From Pteria penguin (Eukaryota; Mollusca; Bivalvia; Pterioida; Pteriidae): a DNA stretch of 64,000 bases. The stretch is taken from NCBI GenBank assembly GCA_035048485.1, contig CM068585.1, positions 20,076,001-20,140,000 on the forward strand. The letters run 5' to 3'. The position numbers were made by a program, and so were the translations under genes. Under the pieces are notes generated by a model that was not told the origin of the DNA, did no database searches, and saw only the letters and a program-made list of their open reading frames with translations. Positions 10,770 to 24,200 of this stretch are shown in pieces; position 1 is the stretch's first letter, and each line of letters begins with the position of its first letter.

Positions 10770-13700
10770 ATGGCGGGATATGTCTGCTACGTATTTATAT
10801 TAACAATGACGTCATCATACTCTGCTTACTATGTCACGGATGGGCCACATGAGTCAGGTACTCCATACCCAAGCCCGTTGATACCATACGATAATCAGAA
10901 TAGCACGAACAGCTCAATGCACAATAACTCGGGATCAGGGTCCAACAAAACCATGATCAAATTAGTAGCCAATACGACGCGTGCTCCGGGTCAGCCTGAA
11001 ACTGGACCTGCGTTCCAGTGTCCATCAGAAGTGTACAAGGCCAGTGGACCTGTCAATATCTATCTAAATGATGTGGGGATTCATCCCAAACGTACGTATT
11101 ACACAGATAGAATCAAACAAGGGTCGCTAATAAAGGGTTATCTATAACTTTTTTTCTATTTTATTTCGAAAGGAAAGGGTTTTTTGGGAGGGATTTGTTT
11201 GCTTTTTGTTTTGTTTTTGTTTTTTGTTTTTTGTTTGTTTGTTTGTTTGTTTCTTTTTTTGGGGGGGAGGGGAGGGGGGGGGTTGTTAAATAACACCCAA
11301 AGTAGATTTCAAAATTAAAACTTGGCACTTATATTAGCGATGCATTACATGCATTTCCATTAGATAACACGTACAAATGAATTGTGTCACATGTGGAGGA
11401 AAAATACAATTGGTACTGATACAGGTAGTAAAACTCAATACTTGATAGGATAGTTGAGATATACACACCGGATACAAAGTAATTATCAGGAAATTTGAGG
11501 ACTTGTTCTATCATTCTCTATAAATCCATAAAAAGCACACAAAGCGTACATCATAATCGATACAACATTATGACAATTCACATTTTTAAAGTTATACTTT
11601 GACAATTAAAAAGAATTTATGATTGATTCATCTATTAGTTGCCGCACCTTAATATGTACTAAGTCGGTTTATTTTAACAGACGATGGAAATTCAGTGACA
11701 CTGGCTAGTGGTCCGTGTAACTGTCCTCCAGGTACCAAAGGAGAACCTGGTAGGGACGGCATTCCAGGAGATCAAGGTCCTCCTGGACCATCGGGACCAC
11801 CTGGCATATCTGCTCCCACTCCAAAAAAGGACCAGTTTATCGCTTTCTCTGCTGTCATAGAAGCGAGACCATTTGGACCCTACGAAATGTACCAGGTACA
11901 GTTTTCTTTAAAAAGTACACGACATTTCTGACTGCATTCATCTCATCAAATTAGCTAATTGTCTCGTTTTGTCAAGCACACTTACTTGTATTTATTTTCT
12001 GATCCATGGGGCCAGAAGAGGGGCGTGGTCACTTTGTACTCGGGCATGGGCTTCTCTTCCATTTCTGTCATGATTTTACTGACACGGGTCCTAACATGGT
12101 ATCCGATAAACACAAATGAAATATACCGGAAGCATTACGTAAACCTATAGTCAATTCGGACATTTTGAATATTAAGTAAAGAACCTGATTTTTAACAGTT
12201 CTGTAGTAATTTATTTAACTTTAAAGAAATGATCTACTTATGATAATTATAGGGAACCGACAAAAACACTGATGTTACATAATCATATATGGCAATCGTT
12301 TCAAACTATTTCAGTTATATATTCTCCATAAATTTCCACTATAATTTTAATGCAACTCATCATGAAGACTGACATGTACAAGTCAAGTCCAATATGGCAA
12401 CTATGCTCAAGTCATTTCAAAATCAAACCGCTAGCCTATCCTTATAATATAAATAGTAGTAGAGCTTCAGTCTCGTCAGGTAGTAGAGCCTCAGCCTCGA
12501 CAGGTAGTAGTGCTTCAGCCTCTTCAGGTAGTAGAGTTTCAGCCTCCGTCAGGTAGTACAGCCTCGTCAGGTAGTACAGCTTCAGCTTCGTCAGTTAGTA
12601 GAGCTTTAACCTCGTCACGTAGTAGAGCTTCAATCTCGTCAGGTAGTACAGTTTCAGCCTCGTCAAGTAGTAGAGCTTCAGCCTCGTCAGGTAGTACAGC
12701 TTTGTCAGGTAGTACAGCCTTGTCAGGTAGTAGAGCTTCAGCCTCGTCAGGTAGTAGAGCTTCAGCCTCGTCAGGTAGTAGAGCTTCAGCCTCGTCAGGT
12801 AGTACAGCTTCAACCTCGTCAAGTAGTACAGCTTCAGCCTCGTCAGATAGTACAGCTTCAGCTTCGTCAGGTAGTACAGCTTCAGCCTCTTCAGGTAGTA
12901 GAGCTTCAGCCTCGTCAGGTAGTAGAGCTTCAGTCTCGTCAGGTAGTAGAGCTTCAGCCTCGTCAGGTAGTAAAGCGTCAGCCTCGTCAGGTAGTAGAGC
13001 TTCAAACTCGTCAAGTAGTAGAGCTTCAGCCTCTTCAGGTAGTAGAGCTTCAGCCTCGTCAGGTAGTAGAGCTTCAGCCTCGTCAGGTAGTAGAGCTTCA
13101 GCCTCGTCAGGTAGTAAAGCGTCAGCCTCGTCAGGTAGTAGAGCTTTAGCCTCTTCAGGTAGTGGAGCTTCAGCCTCGTCAGGTAGTAGAGCTTCAGCCT
13201 CGTCAGGTAGTGGAGCTTCAGCCTCGTCAGGTAGTAGAGCTTCAGCCTCGTCAGGTAGTAGAGCTTCAGTTTCGTCAGGTAGCAGAGCTTTAGCCTCTTC
13301 AGGTAGAAGAGCTTTAGCCTCTTCAGTTAGCAGAGCTTTAGCCTCTTCAGGTAGTAGAGCTTCAGCCTCGTCAGGTAGTAGAGCCTCAGCCTCGTCAGGT
13401 AGTAGAGCTTCAGCCTCTTCAGGTAGTAGAGCTTCAGCCTCTTCAGGTAGTGGAGCTTCAGCCTCGTCAGGTAGTAGAGCTTCAGCCTCGTCAGGTAGTA
13501 GAGCCTCAGCCTCGTCACGTAGTAGAACTTCAGCCTCTTCAGGTAGAACAGCTTCAGCCTCGTCAGGTAGTACAGCTTCAGCCTCGTTACGTAGTAGAGC
13601 TTCAGCCTCTTAAGGTAGTAGAGCTTCAGCCTCTTCAGGTAGTAAAGCTTCAGCTTCGTCAGGTAGTACAGCTTCAACCTCGTCAAGTAGTACAGCTTCA

Positions 13701-16700
13701 GCCTCGTCAGATAGTACAGCTTCAGCTTCGTCAGGTAGTACAGCTTCAACCTAGTCAAGTAGTAGAGCTTCAGCCTCGTCGGATAGTACAACTTCAGCCT
13801 CGTCGGAGAGTAGTGCAGCTTCCAACTCGTCAAGTAGTAGAGCTTCAGCCTCTTCAGGTAGTAAAGCTTCAGCCTCGTCAGATAGTAGAGCTGCAGCCTC
13901 GTCAGGTAGTAGAGCCTCAGCCTCGCCAGGTAGTAGAGATTCAGCCTCGTCAGGTAGTAGAGCTTCAGCCTCGTCAGGTAGTAGAGCCTCAGCCTCGTCA
14001 GGTGGTGGAGCTTCAGCCTCTTCAGGTAGTAGAGCTTCAGCCTCGTCAGGTAGTAGAGCTTCAGCCTCGTTAGGCAGTAGAGCTTTAGCCTCGTCAGGTA
14101 GTAGAGCTTCAGCCTCTTCAGGTAGTAGAGCCTCAGCCTCTTCAGGTAGTAGAGCTTCAGCCTCGTCAAGTAGTACAGCTCCAGCCTCTTCAGGTAGTAG
14201 AGCTTCAGCCTCTTCAGGTAGTAGAGCTTCAGCCTCTTCAGGTAGTAGAGCCTCAGCCTCGTCAGGTAGTAGAGCTTCAGCCTCGTCAAGTAGTACAGCT
14301 CCAGCCTCTTCAGGTAGTAGAGCTTCAGCCTCTTCAGGTAGTAGAGCTTCAGCCTCTTCAGGTAGTAGAGCCTCAGCCTCGTCAGGTAGTAGAGCTTCAG
14401 CCTCGTCAAGTAGTACAGCTCCAGCCTCTTCAGGTAGTAGAGCCTCAGCCTCGTCAGGTAGTAGAGCTTCAGCCTCGTCAGGTAGTACAGCTCCAGCCTC
14501 TTCAGGTAGTAGAGCTTCAGCCTCTTCAGGTAGTAGAGCTTCAAACTCGTCAGGTAGTAGAGCTTCAGCCTCTTCAGGTAGTAGAGCCTCAGCCTCGTCA
14601 GGTAGTACAGCTCCAGCCTCTTCAGGTAGTAGAGCTTCAGCCTCGTCAGGTAGTAGAGCTTCAGCCTCATCAAGTAGTACAGCTCCAGCCTCTTCAGGTA
14701 GTAGAGCTTCAACCTCGTCAGGTAGTAGAGCTTTAGCCTCGTCAGGTAGTAGAGCTTCAGCCTCTTCAGGTAGTAGAGCTTCAGCCTCGTCAGGTAGTAG
14801 AGCTTCAGCCTCGTCAGGTAGTAGAGCTTTAGCCTCGTCACGTAGTAGAGCCTCAGCCTCGTCAGGTAGTACAGCTCCAGTCTCTTCAGGTAGTGGAGCT
14901 TCAGCCTCGTCAGGTAGTAGAGCTTCAGCCTCGTCAGGTAGTAGAGCCTCAGCCTCGTCAGGTAGTAGAGCTTCAGTCTCGTCACTTTTTCACTCTGACG
15001 GCTTATACAAACCTAGCAGTTGTACCATTTCTTTACTTTGACCTGCTTACACACTTTACATTTTGTTCTTGAAATATTCAGCATAATCTTATCTCATTTG
15101 ACTTATTTAAAATACATGTATGTAGATAGTTCGATTTGACAACATCCTGGTGAATGAAGGCAATGCTTATGATGAGAAAAGAGGTGTATTTACAGCCCCT
15201 GTCAGTGGCTACTATCAGTTCAATATACATATACACACAGTGGTGGATCACCAGGCTGAAGTACGGCTTATTGTAAGTTATCATTTCACTTAAAATATAT
15301 AGCAATGAGGTTTTATGTGATTTTAAATTTTGACAGCATGTATAGCAAATGAAGAAATTTAATATTTCATACAACTAATGTATGCGTTTACAAAGGCAAA
15401 TTGGTGGTTTTGGCAGCACAAATACAATTAAGATTGGTTGATTGATTATTGAATTACGTCACTCATGCTATTATTTTACGTGTATGGTGACGGCAACTGC
15501 CTAATGCATCACAAAGAAATCTATAACTTTTCAACGGACCCTCCCAAAGTAGTGAGGGATCTTTTACGTGCATCGAATACCGCGACCTCGGTTTTTACTG
15601 TCTCATCCAAGAGATGATACCAGTTTGCCCACAGCGGGAGTCCAACTCGAGACCTTTCGGTCACAAGTTGAGTAGCTCATCCACTGAGCTATACTAGCTC
15701 CATATATATCTGAATCGAATATACACATACGAACGAGTATTCTGTTCACTGTGTCCAGTATATGAGTATGGTTTCACACTTTGCCCAATACAATGGATAG
15801 GATGCTAACAACGCCAGCGGCAGGTCCGTAACCTTAAACCATCATAGCAAGCCCCTCCTCCACTCGCGGTTCAACTTAGTATTCTCCTAATGTTCTACAG
15901 TTATACCAATGGCCCGATTGTTACCTTATCATAGCATTTAAAAATGAACTTCATCCAGCAGATCTAGAGGTCTGGGTCTTAAGCAATACTTGTATGAAGT
16001 ATAATTATGATACAATTCAAATTTACAAGCATTTAATAGAAACAGAATTATCCTGAACTATTCACGTAACAATGTTAGAATGAGCTTAGTATCGAGTGAT
16101 TTTATACTGGGGGAAGCTAAGTTTCCCTCATTTACATAAGATTTTCATCCTATATCTTATGGAGGAATTAACTTATCAAACGAAGGACAATCAAATTCTG
16201 CAATAAGTTTTTCTTTTTCTTCCCAATGTTTTTATCCCCCCCCCCTTCCCTCGCTCCCTTTTATTAATTTGATAATATGCCATCATTTAATTTGCAAACT
16301 TTGGAAAATTGACATATTTTACTTTTTATGAAATTTCGAGGAGGGATTCTTTCTAAGTAAAATTCCTGCCCCCCCTTCCGGAGTCCGTGACCCCCATTCC
16401 ACTTCATGATGGCAATTGAATTGTAGTCGTGAACATTTTGATGACCATATATGCTTTAGTATTAAATGCATGTCTGTGATTACTTTAACATTTCTCTTGT
16501 AGTTAGAAAATAAGCAGGTAGTTTTGGCCTGGGCAGATGGTACGATAAGCAAGCCTGCAGCCAGCAAGCCCATGGGTTTACCTTTCATGCCAAAGTCTAA
16601 TAATGCTGCGGCAACACACGAGATGGGTTCATCCAACAGTGCAATTATACATGTCAACAAAGGGGAGAAAGTCTACTGTATACTGCCCAAAGCCCATGTT

Positions 16701-16769
16701 CTCGCTGGACTTGGCTTTACATCTTTTTCAGGTCACCTCATGAGAGCTGATCAAAGTGATATTCTGTGA
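10770..16769 (+). CDS. Secreted collagen-like C1q-domain protein, 4 coding exons
   Basis: Coding exons 10770-11091, 11681-11895, 15126-15272 and 16503-16769 join in phase to 316 codons plus stop. All introns are GT-AG. A tttgtacag acceptor just upstream (exon edge about 10759) implies a 5' untranslated exon. Residues 1-19 form a hydrophobic signal peptide. A Ser/Asn-rich linker has five N-glycosylation sequons (residues 44, 47, 52, 59, 68). A CNCPP motif leads into eight Gly-X-Y triplets (125-149), then a C1q/TNF-like domain (about 160-311) with FDNILVNEG, Y..KRGVFTAPVSGYYQF, VVLAW and a final GLGFTSFSGHLM. The family makes extracellular trimers that bind ligands such as microbial surfaces. 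The collagen stalk is short. Most bivalve C1q-domain proteins have no collagen, so the combination is notable. The function here is inferred from domains only. Confidence 0.93.
12453..14985. repeat. 24-bp minisatellite in C1q intron 2
   Basis: About 105 copies of a 24-base unit (gtcaggtagtagagcttcag plus cctc) fill most of the intron between the collagen exon and the next C1q exon. Because 24 is divisible by 3 and the unit lacks stops in several frames, long frames arise: SGSRASAS repeats on plus and LYYLTRLK repeats on minus. Variants near 14150-14420 recur every 120 bases, a higher-order unit of five. No splice sites or start context support translation. Confidence 0.97.
15434..15704 (-). 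mobile_element. tRNA-derived SINE in C1q intron 3
   Basis: Near full-length copy. On the minus strand it has a tRNA-like head (tagctcagtggatgagctac, B box tcgagttggactcc), a body with gagacagtaaaaaccgaggt and ggatcttttacgtgc-like segments, and a tail ending tgacgtaattcaataatcaa. Same family as 18588, 62184 and 62506. Confidence 0.85.
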
Positions 16770-16779
16770 CATGTTTTAT

Positions 16780-16785
16780 AATAAA
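16780..16785 (+). promoter_or_regulatory. Candidate polyadenylation signal of the C1q gene
   Basis: AATAAA 11 bases after the stop codon. A second one (aataaaacg) lies near 16960. The first would give a very short 3' UTR, so the second may be the one used. Confidence 0.45.
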
Positions 16786-16789
16786 TGAA

Positions 16790-18274
16790 ATACTATAATT
16801 TTTCATGACCAAAAGAGTTATCAAAATATTCAATCTTACATCAATTCTTGAACTTGATGAATTAATGCCAAACCAACATTTTCCGATCTAAATATTTCAC
16901 TCAGCTTTTGTTTCTATTATCAATATTTATTGCATCATACTTGTTAAAATAGCTATCAATAAAACGCAAACCTAGATTCGTTTGTAATACAAGGATGTCC
17001 CTGAATAGCAGCAAGTGGTGAAGTTTTTTGAAAAGTAGCTCAAAATCAAGGCTTTAGAGTAAACTTTTTGATTTTAATAATCAGGTATTATCTCAAGGAA
17101 TATAAAAGTGAAATAACAAAACCTCATCACTTACTGTTTTAGAGTTATGGCCAACATTATTATTATTTTTTTTTTTTGCATCAATCCGACAGACATCTAG
17201 ACAGAAGAATTTTTAAGGGCATAACAATCAGAAATTTTTCTGATCTCTATCTACATATAAACCAACAAGGCTTGGCTTCTAAAAAGTTAGGACAGTGGTT
17301 TATCATTCTACTTACTACATCATTAAATGAATTAATTTTGTTTTATGTTCTTTATGTAGTATATATTTCTGTAAGGAGAAAGTCAGTACATGGAATTCAT
17401 AAATTTGTCTTGATTTGTAACAATCTTTAACCAACAATTATCACAATCAATGGATAGCTAAGACAACTATGCCTAGAAAATTGATTTTAGGTCTGTTCAA
17501 TATACTAAATTTAGGTAGAGGGCAGACCTCAAAGAAAAGATAAAAGAATTGTAAGGTAACAATTATTTATTCAGTTTTTAAGTTGCAGAATAAAAGTAAT
17601 GAACATGGAGAACATGGATGTGTTTCTGATGAACAAAACACTCCTCCACTGAGTCCAAACATATTTGTGGTTACATTTTGAGTCCACTACTTGAAACAAA
17701 CACTACTGACATGCTTATACTTTGCTAAAAATGTGCTTTTTATAAATAGACTTCATAATGCATTAGTCTATCATTTCATCTTGAACATCATTAGCAAGAA
17801 CAATCGATGCAAATTCTTGAATAAATATGTATTACAGTATGTAGTGTATAATGGGGTATGTAGTGTACTGAGAAGTAATGAAGTTTGTATAGTGTCGTAA
17901 GGTAAATGCATCATTACACCTCTACCTAGTATCCCAGCCTGACACCCCTACCGAACTAACTAACATGACACCCCTACTGAGTTTCCTAACTTGACACCTT
18001 TACCAAACTTCCTAGCATTACTGAGCTTCCTAGATGGAATTATTTATTGTCTTTTATTATTCCTTTACTATCTCTCTGGAGATCCAAAGACATAAAATTT
18101 GGCAAGTGCTATATTTTAACACTTCATGATACAAATGTCACAACATACTATAGATGAATGTCTATATAGTAGCTAGTTCATATCATCTGAGTGAACAATT
18201 AGTCATAAAGACAAACTGACTGAGCTGTTCTAGAATCACATTTTAATATTCTATGTCCTTTGCCCCTGGAATCA
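16790..18274. other. Intergenic region between the convergent C1q and Nup54 genes
   Basis: AT-rich 3'-flanking DNA of both genes. It will contain the Nup54 3' UTR on the minus strand. At about 17920-18010 a gtgtcagg-like motif (tgacacccctac, tgacacctttacc) recurs at short intervals. Nothing else recognised. Confidence 0.45.
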
Positions 18275-21200
18275 TCACCGCTTACTCCCCAAATTCTGCT
18301 CTATAAGTTGTAAATCTGCAGAGTCATCTTTTATGATTTGTACTAGATGTTTTAGTCCTTCTTGTTGTTGCTTTAAAAGCTGGAAGTAAAATATGGTTTC
18401 ATTTACAAACTCTTGAAACAACTGCTGATTATTCAGATTTCTTGATATACTGCTACTAAACTTTCGTAAATTTCTCAAAGATTAGCTATTTGATCTCGTA
18501 ATTTGATTCTTTTTCAACTAAACTGGCCAAAAAAATAATCAAATTTGTATTGCACCACATTCTAAAACTTTAAGAACTTCTAATAAATTGACTGACTGAT
18601 TGATTATTGTCTTGCGTCACTCCATGATTATTTCATGATGATGGTGGTGGCATCTGCCTGATGCAATGCATAGAAATTTATACCTTTGTAATGGACCCAA
18701 CCATAGCAGTGATCGATATTTTATGTGCCACGCCCACCGTGACATGGACGCTCGGTTTTTACTATCTCATCCGATAAACAGAACACCCCTATGCCTACAG
18801 CAGGAGTCGAACTTGGGACCTCACGATTACAAACTAAGGGGATAAATGTACTGTGTTTGATTGTTTCCGACAGGTATATTGTGGTTATACCGTTGGCAAC
18901 CACCGTTTTCCTGGCTCTGCAAGCGTCGCCAGGAAAACTCTATTTCCAACAGTATAACCACGGTATACCTGTCGGAAACAATCAAACACAGTATGTTTAT
19001 CCCCTAAATGTATGTAGCTCACCTGTGCTAAAAGTCATCTTTCATAAGAAGCACATATGTATATACCTGTTTAATTTCATGTTGAAGTCCTGCATCCAGT
19101 TGATAGCTTATGTCTGTCCGTAAACCTGACAACTGATTCTGCATACGAATCTGGGACATAAGTTCATTCAAGCGACCCTGTAAACAGAGAAACAATAAAA
19201 GGAAGGCAAGGTCTTTTTGGACATAAGTTCATTCTAGCGATCCTGTAAATAGAGAAACAATAACAGGCAGGCAAGGCCTTCTTGTCATGACAAGTAATGC
19301 AAGAGTAATATTTTCAATGAATATTCTGTCTTCAGAATCAGTCATATGAAACAATATTTGTCGTATTGAAAAGGACTTAAATTTAATAAAAATAACTTGG
19401 ATTATGGTACCGGTAAATAAAATTCTCCTACTATTTACTCACACTTACCATGTCATCTCAGTCTGCTCATAGAGTACTTCTATTTCAATTACATATCACT
19501 GTCTCAAAAAGAATGTCTGCATTTCTTTGTAATATTTTTCATCAGAAGCACCCCAAAGCAGAGCATTTCATGACCTTGAAATTGACCTTGAAAATTAATA
19601 GGGTTCTTAATCACATCACAAGTAATAAGTATACCAAGTGTGATGAACCTTTCTGGCAAAATGCGTGTCTCTATATACCACCCAGACAATAAATCAAGCA
19701 CTAGGATAATTATACTATACCTTTGACCTCAAATTGACATTTTACAAGAGAGTATGTCCTATGTACTCATTTCACTTAAACTTTGGAATTTTCAAATTAA
19801 AATTCTCTTTCTGTACCTTAAACTGTGTTGGATGGTTCAGTTCTAGCTGACTCTTTTCCAGATGTACTCTTAATTGTTCTTCCTCGGCTTGTATTGCATA
19901 ACCCATCTTACGAGATATTTCTTGCTTGACTACAACCTGACAATAATGTAAACAGATCCATGGTCAACAAACAATGATTATATCAAAACTTACTGCATCA
20001 ATAAAACTTAAGAAATATGTACTAAAAATTATATATATCAAAGGACTCAAAAGTCCTGAGAGTCGGCTTTGCTGATTTTAAGTATGTAATCATTTTACCA
20101 TTTTAGTGGCGGATTCAGGATTTCAGGAAAATGGGGGGGGGGGGGGAGGGGCAAAAATTAGGTCTTTGTTGCAACTACATCGTCATTATACCTATGTACA
20201 AAATGCTAATAAAATTTGCTCTCTTCATACTATCTTACGGCAAAGAGTTTGCAATTGCTTGTATCCGAAATGAACGTGCAATCGACAACTTCATGGCAAC
20301 AAGTTTTACTGCATTGTTGTCACGAGTCGAAGCTGAGCCAAGGAACGACATTCCTTCAAGTGGGACATTAAAAAACCATCTTATTCACGATTCTCATAAT
20401 GTTTTAACATCATCTATATTTAGAAACATACAACATTTACCTAAATATTTATATTGCATTTTCATTATCAGAGGAAATGCGGGAAGATCGATCTTTAAAT
20501 TTGTCATATATGTGAAAAAGAAATAAAGTTCCAGAACATGTTGGGGAAAACTTAAATTGAAATATCTCGATAAAAACAAGCGATACAAGATCAAGACAAA
20601 TGCCTTGTCCGGAGAATTACACAATCGAGTATATCCGACGGTATCGGTGGTAAACACATCGTAAAGTAGTTACAACTACATATTATTACGCGAAATTTGA
20701 AAACATTATTGCAACTCCTTTTTCGAGTTATTGAAACTAGTTTATGTGTAGCTTAAATTAACTGAGCTAAAGGTACATTGTGGTGATCAAGAATTTTTAA
20801 GACAACATCAGTAATTTTTCGGCACTTTATTTTTCAGCGGCGTAGTAAGCTCTATATCGGTAGTGAAAGTTATAACCCCTGAAAAGAAAGTGATTGCAAT
20901 GAGTGCGGCTTCACCGAAGCCGACTCAATAAATAAAAACTAAATGTTGTTTCTCAGACCTACTTTTAGAAAAAAAAATACATACTGTAATCCAAGAATAC
21001 CACAATCACCTCGACACAGTAAAAATAAGGAAGAAAAAGTAAATTCAGAGAATTGTGATCCCCCACTTTGAGTGTTCTATCATTAAGGGTGCAGTGATCT
21101 ATGACATATTGTCATGGTTGTGCATGTCTACAGACACATATGCCAAATATGAAGGCCTTACGTCTTACAGTTAAAAAGTTACATTGAAGTTCAATTCAAT

Positions 21201-24200
21201 TTATTTTCAAATGCCAATACAGCATATAGAAAACACAAACATATTTACAGTATGTACAAAAACAAAATCCAGAGATGCACAACCACTTACAGCCGCAATC
21301 GCTCGCACATGCAAACACGAAATAGCACCCACACCAACACATACACACTCAAACACACCATCACATAAACCCTCTCACACACACACACACACCCTCACCA
21401 TCACACACTCACACACACACACACTCAAATACATACAAACATCTCATACATGGTTACAGTGGTGGAGAGTGAGTAAATACCTCACGATCTAAGTTTACTG
21501 GCTAGATACAAAAATTTGCCAAGATTTAATAATTGTTTAACATTATTCACACTTAGTAGCTGCACAATTTTGAAAACAGATGGTCTATTGTAATAATAGG
21601 GTTTTATAAAACGTAGACGTAAGTCAGTATACTTAGGGCAAATCAATACAAAATGAAACTCATCCTCCACATCATTGGTGTTACAATGTATACATAGTCT
21701 ACTATTTCGGCCTTCATTATCGTACCTTCCACGTTCTATTCGAAGGTTGTGTGATGATAATCTAAATTTGATGATATACTTTTTATATAACAAAGGAATG
21801 GGTTTTAATAAATAATATTGCATAGTAAAATTATCTATAAGATGTTGATATAAACGTCCCTTTGATGATCTTGTAATATCAAGAAGTATGGTTTGTTGGT
21901 ATGTGTCTTTGAGTCTTTTTTCAATCAAAGCTATGATGTTATAGTTTAAAACATCTTCGTGAAAAACATATGAAAGACCCATATTCTCTAACTCACGACG
22001 AATATTTAGAATCCAGTCGTCGTTTCTTTCTACCATTTCATTATAACATGCCCTTAGTATACAGTTTGTTGTTGATTTTATTTTGAGCCAAAATTTAAAA
22101 ATTTTGATTTTACGAGTGATATAAAGGGGAAATCTCCCAAGTTCAAAGTAAACTAGATTGTTGCAAGTATTTCTTTTCAGACCCAAAATATTTTTACAAA
22201 ATGATATATGTACTTTTTCAACGTCTACAGCTTTGTGAAAACCCCATATCTCAGCACCATAATTAAGAATACTACATACATAGGTATCAAATACAGAACA
22301 TTTGGTTTGTATGTTAAAATTAAAAGATTTCAGTGAACTTGAAATTGCAAACATAGCTTTTCTGCCTTGTTCGGCTATGTACTTTTGTGTTGTTAAAAAC
22401 TTTCCATTGAAGTTAAGTAAAATACCTAGATAATTGTAACAATCAACTACATCAAGTTTATTGTCATTAAAATAAAAATCATTCACTGTATTTTGTTTTT
22501 TACAATTTCTAAAAACCATCACTTTCGTCTTATCAATATTTACAGACAAGTTCCAGCGTTTAGTATAGGAATATAATGAGTTTAACATACACTGTAATCC
22601 CTCTGCTGATTCTGATAATAGAACTGTATCATCAGCATACATAAGCAAAAATATATTTAACAGTTGAATTTCAATAGACGGGCAATTATCCTGAAGAAAG
22701 TTAAGTTCAAAATCATGTACATATAAGGCGTACAGGATCGGTGACATTACCTCCCCTTGTAATAAGCCGGAAGCGGATTCGAAATAATCAGTTAGAAATC
22801 CATTGTGCTTCACACATAATTTAACGTTATCATATAAGGACTTGATAATATTGAAAACTTTCCCCCTGATGCCAATCTTTATAAGTTTACCCCACATCTT
22901 GCATCTATCAATAAGATCGAATGCCTTTTTATAATCAATAAAACAGCAATATAATTTTCCCTTTTGACTTAAAGTGCGATTTATCAAAGATTGTAAAGTA
23001 AAAATAGCATCCACTGTGCTCACCCCTTGTTTAAAACCGAACTGGGCGTCACCACTAATGTCGTTGTCTTTATCCCAATGTAGTAGTCTGTTGCTCAATA
23101 TAGACGTAAAAAGTTTTCCCAGGCAACTTATGATCGTAATACCTCTGTAATTGTTGGGGTTGTCCTGGACCCCTTTCTTAAAAACAGGAACTATACACCC
23201 CTGAGCCCAAGATAAAGGATAGAAACCGGAGTTTAAAATTGAGTAAAAGAGGGTATTAATGAGCGTATCGGATAAAACGTCTTTACAATTAATAAATCAA
23301 AGGACTGAAGGTCCTGAGTAACACTCATATGAAGATAAAGAGGAAATCGTTTTATCAATAGTATCAAGGCTGTAGTCTGGTGAGCAATTTACGCCTGAAA
23401 GTAATCTGCCTAACGGGAGGTAACTCATACTGTCACGATGATGTAACATTTTTAGACGTGATAGAAAATACAAAAGTAATATTCAATAATTTGTCGATTA
23501 TGCATGTGTTTGTAAATTATCATGTGATATTGAAGAAAACTGTTTTTAGAATTATTCTATTGACCAAAACTCTATACCGGCAAATACGAAATGGGAAAAG
23601 TAAAATATTTTAAAACCTAAAAAAGCACAAGATAGTCAACTAAAAGCGAAGGCCAGTAAATTTAATTATCTTGAAACAATGGTTTTTATCTTTAATCCTC
23701 AGAGTGCTAACGTATTTGAAACAGGGCTGCAGATTTACATCATGCAGTAGAGGATGATGTCATTGAGACGTTACGTCTTAATGATGTGATGTCGTCACAC
23801 CTGCTGTATATGCTGTCTGTTGAAAAGTATGGTGTCTTTGAGCCATTATATTTCTAGACTTGTTCACAGAAGAGGCATGGTTTACATATTAAAAAGAAGA
23901 CATTTTAAACTTTTAAATAATACTACGATGTTGTTACTGACATATTCATTGAAGTAGTTATATATGTACCACAAAGGCAGATTTTTCAAGGAAATATATG
24001 TACTTGTTTTCCAAATAGCCTCCAACCTCCTAAAAGGGGGGAGGGCATTAATGTGTTTATATATTTTGATAATATTGAATCTAAATATGGTTTTAATTTG
24101 AAATGTCATTTGAAGCTTATATGTATACAAATCAATTCCTTTCTTGATCATGAAAGGAAATATTTCATTCAATATATATTACACACAAATGAGGTTATAG

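Noticed and set aside
12510..14985. Long open frames (367 and 207 codons on plus, 552 on minus) rich in Ser/Arg or Leu/Tyr
   Set aside because: They are produced by a stop-free 24-base tandem repeat inside a GT-AG intron. Several frames on both strands are open at once and no start or splice context supports translation.
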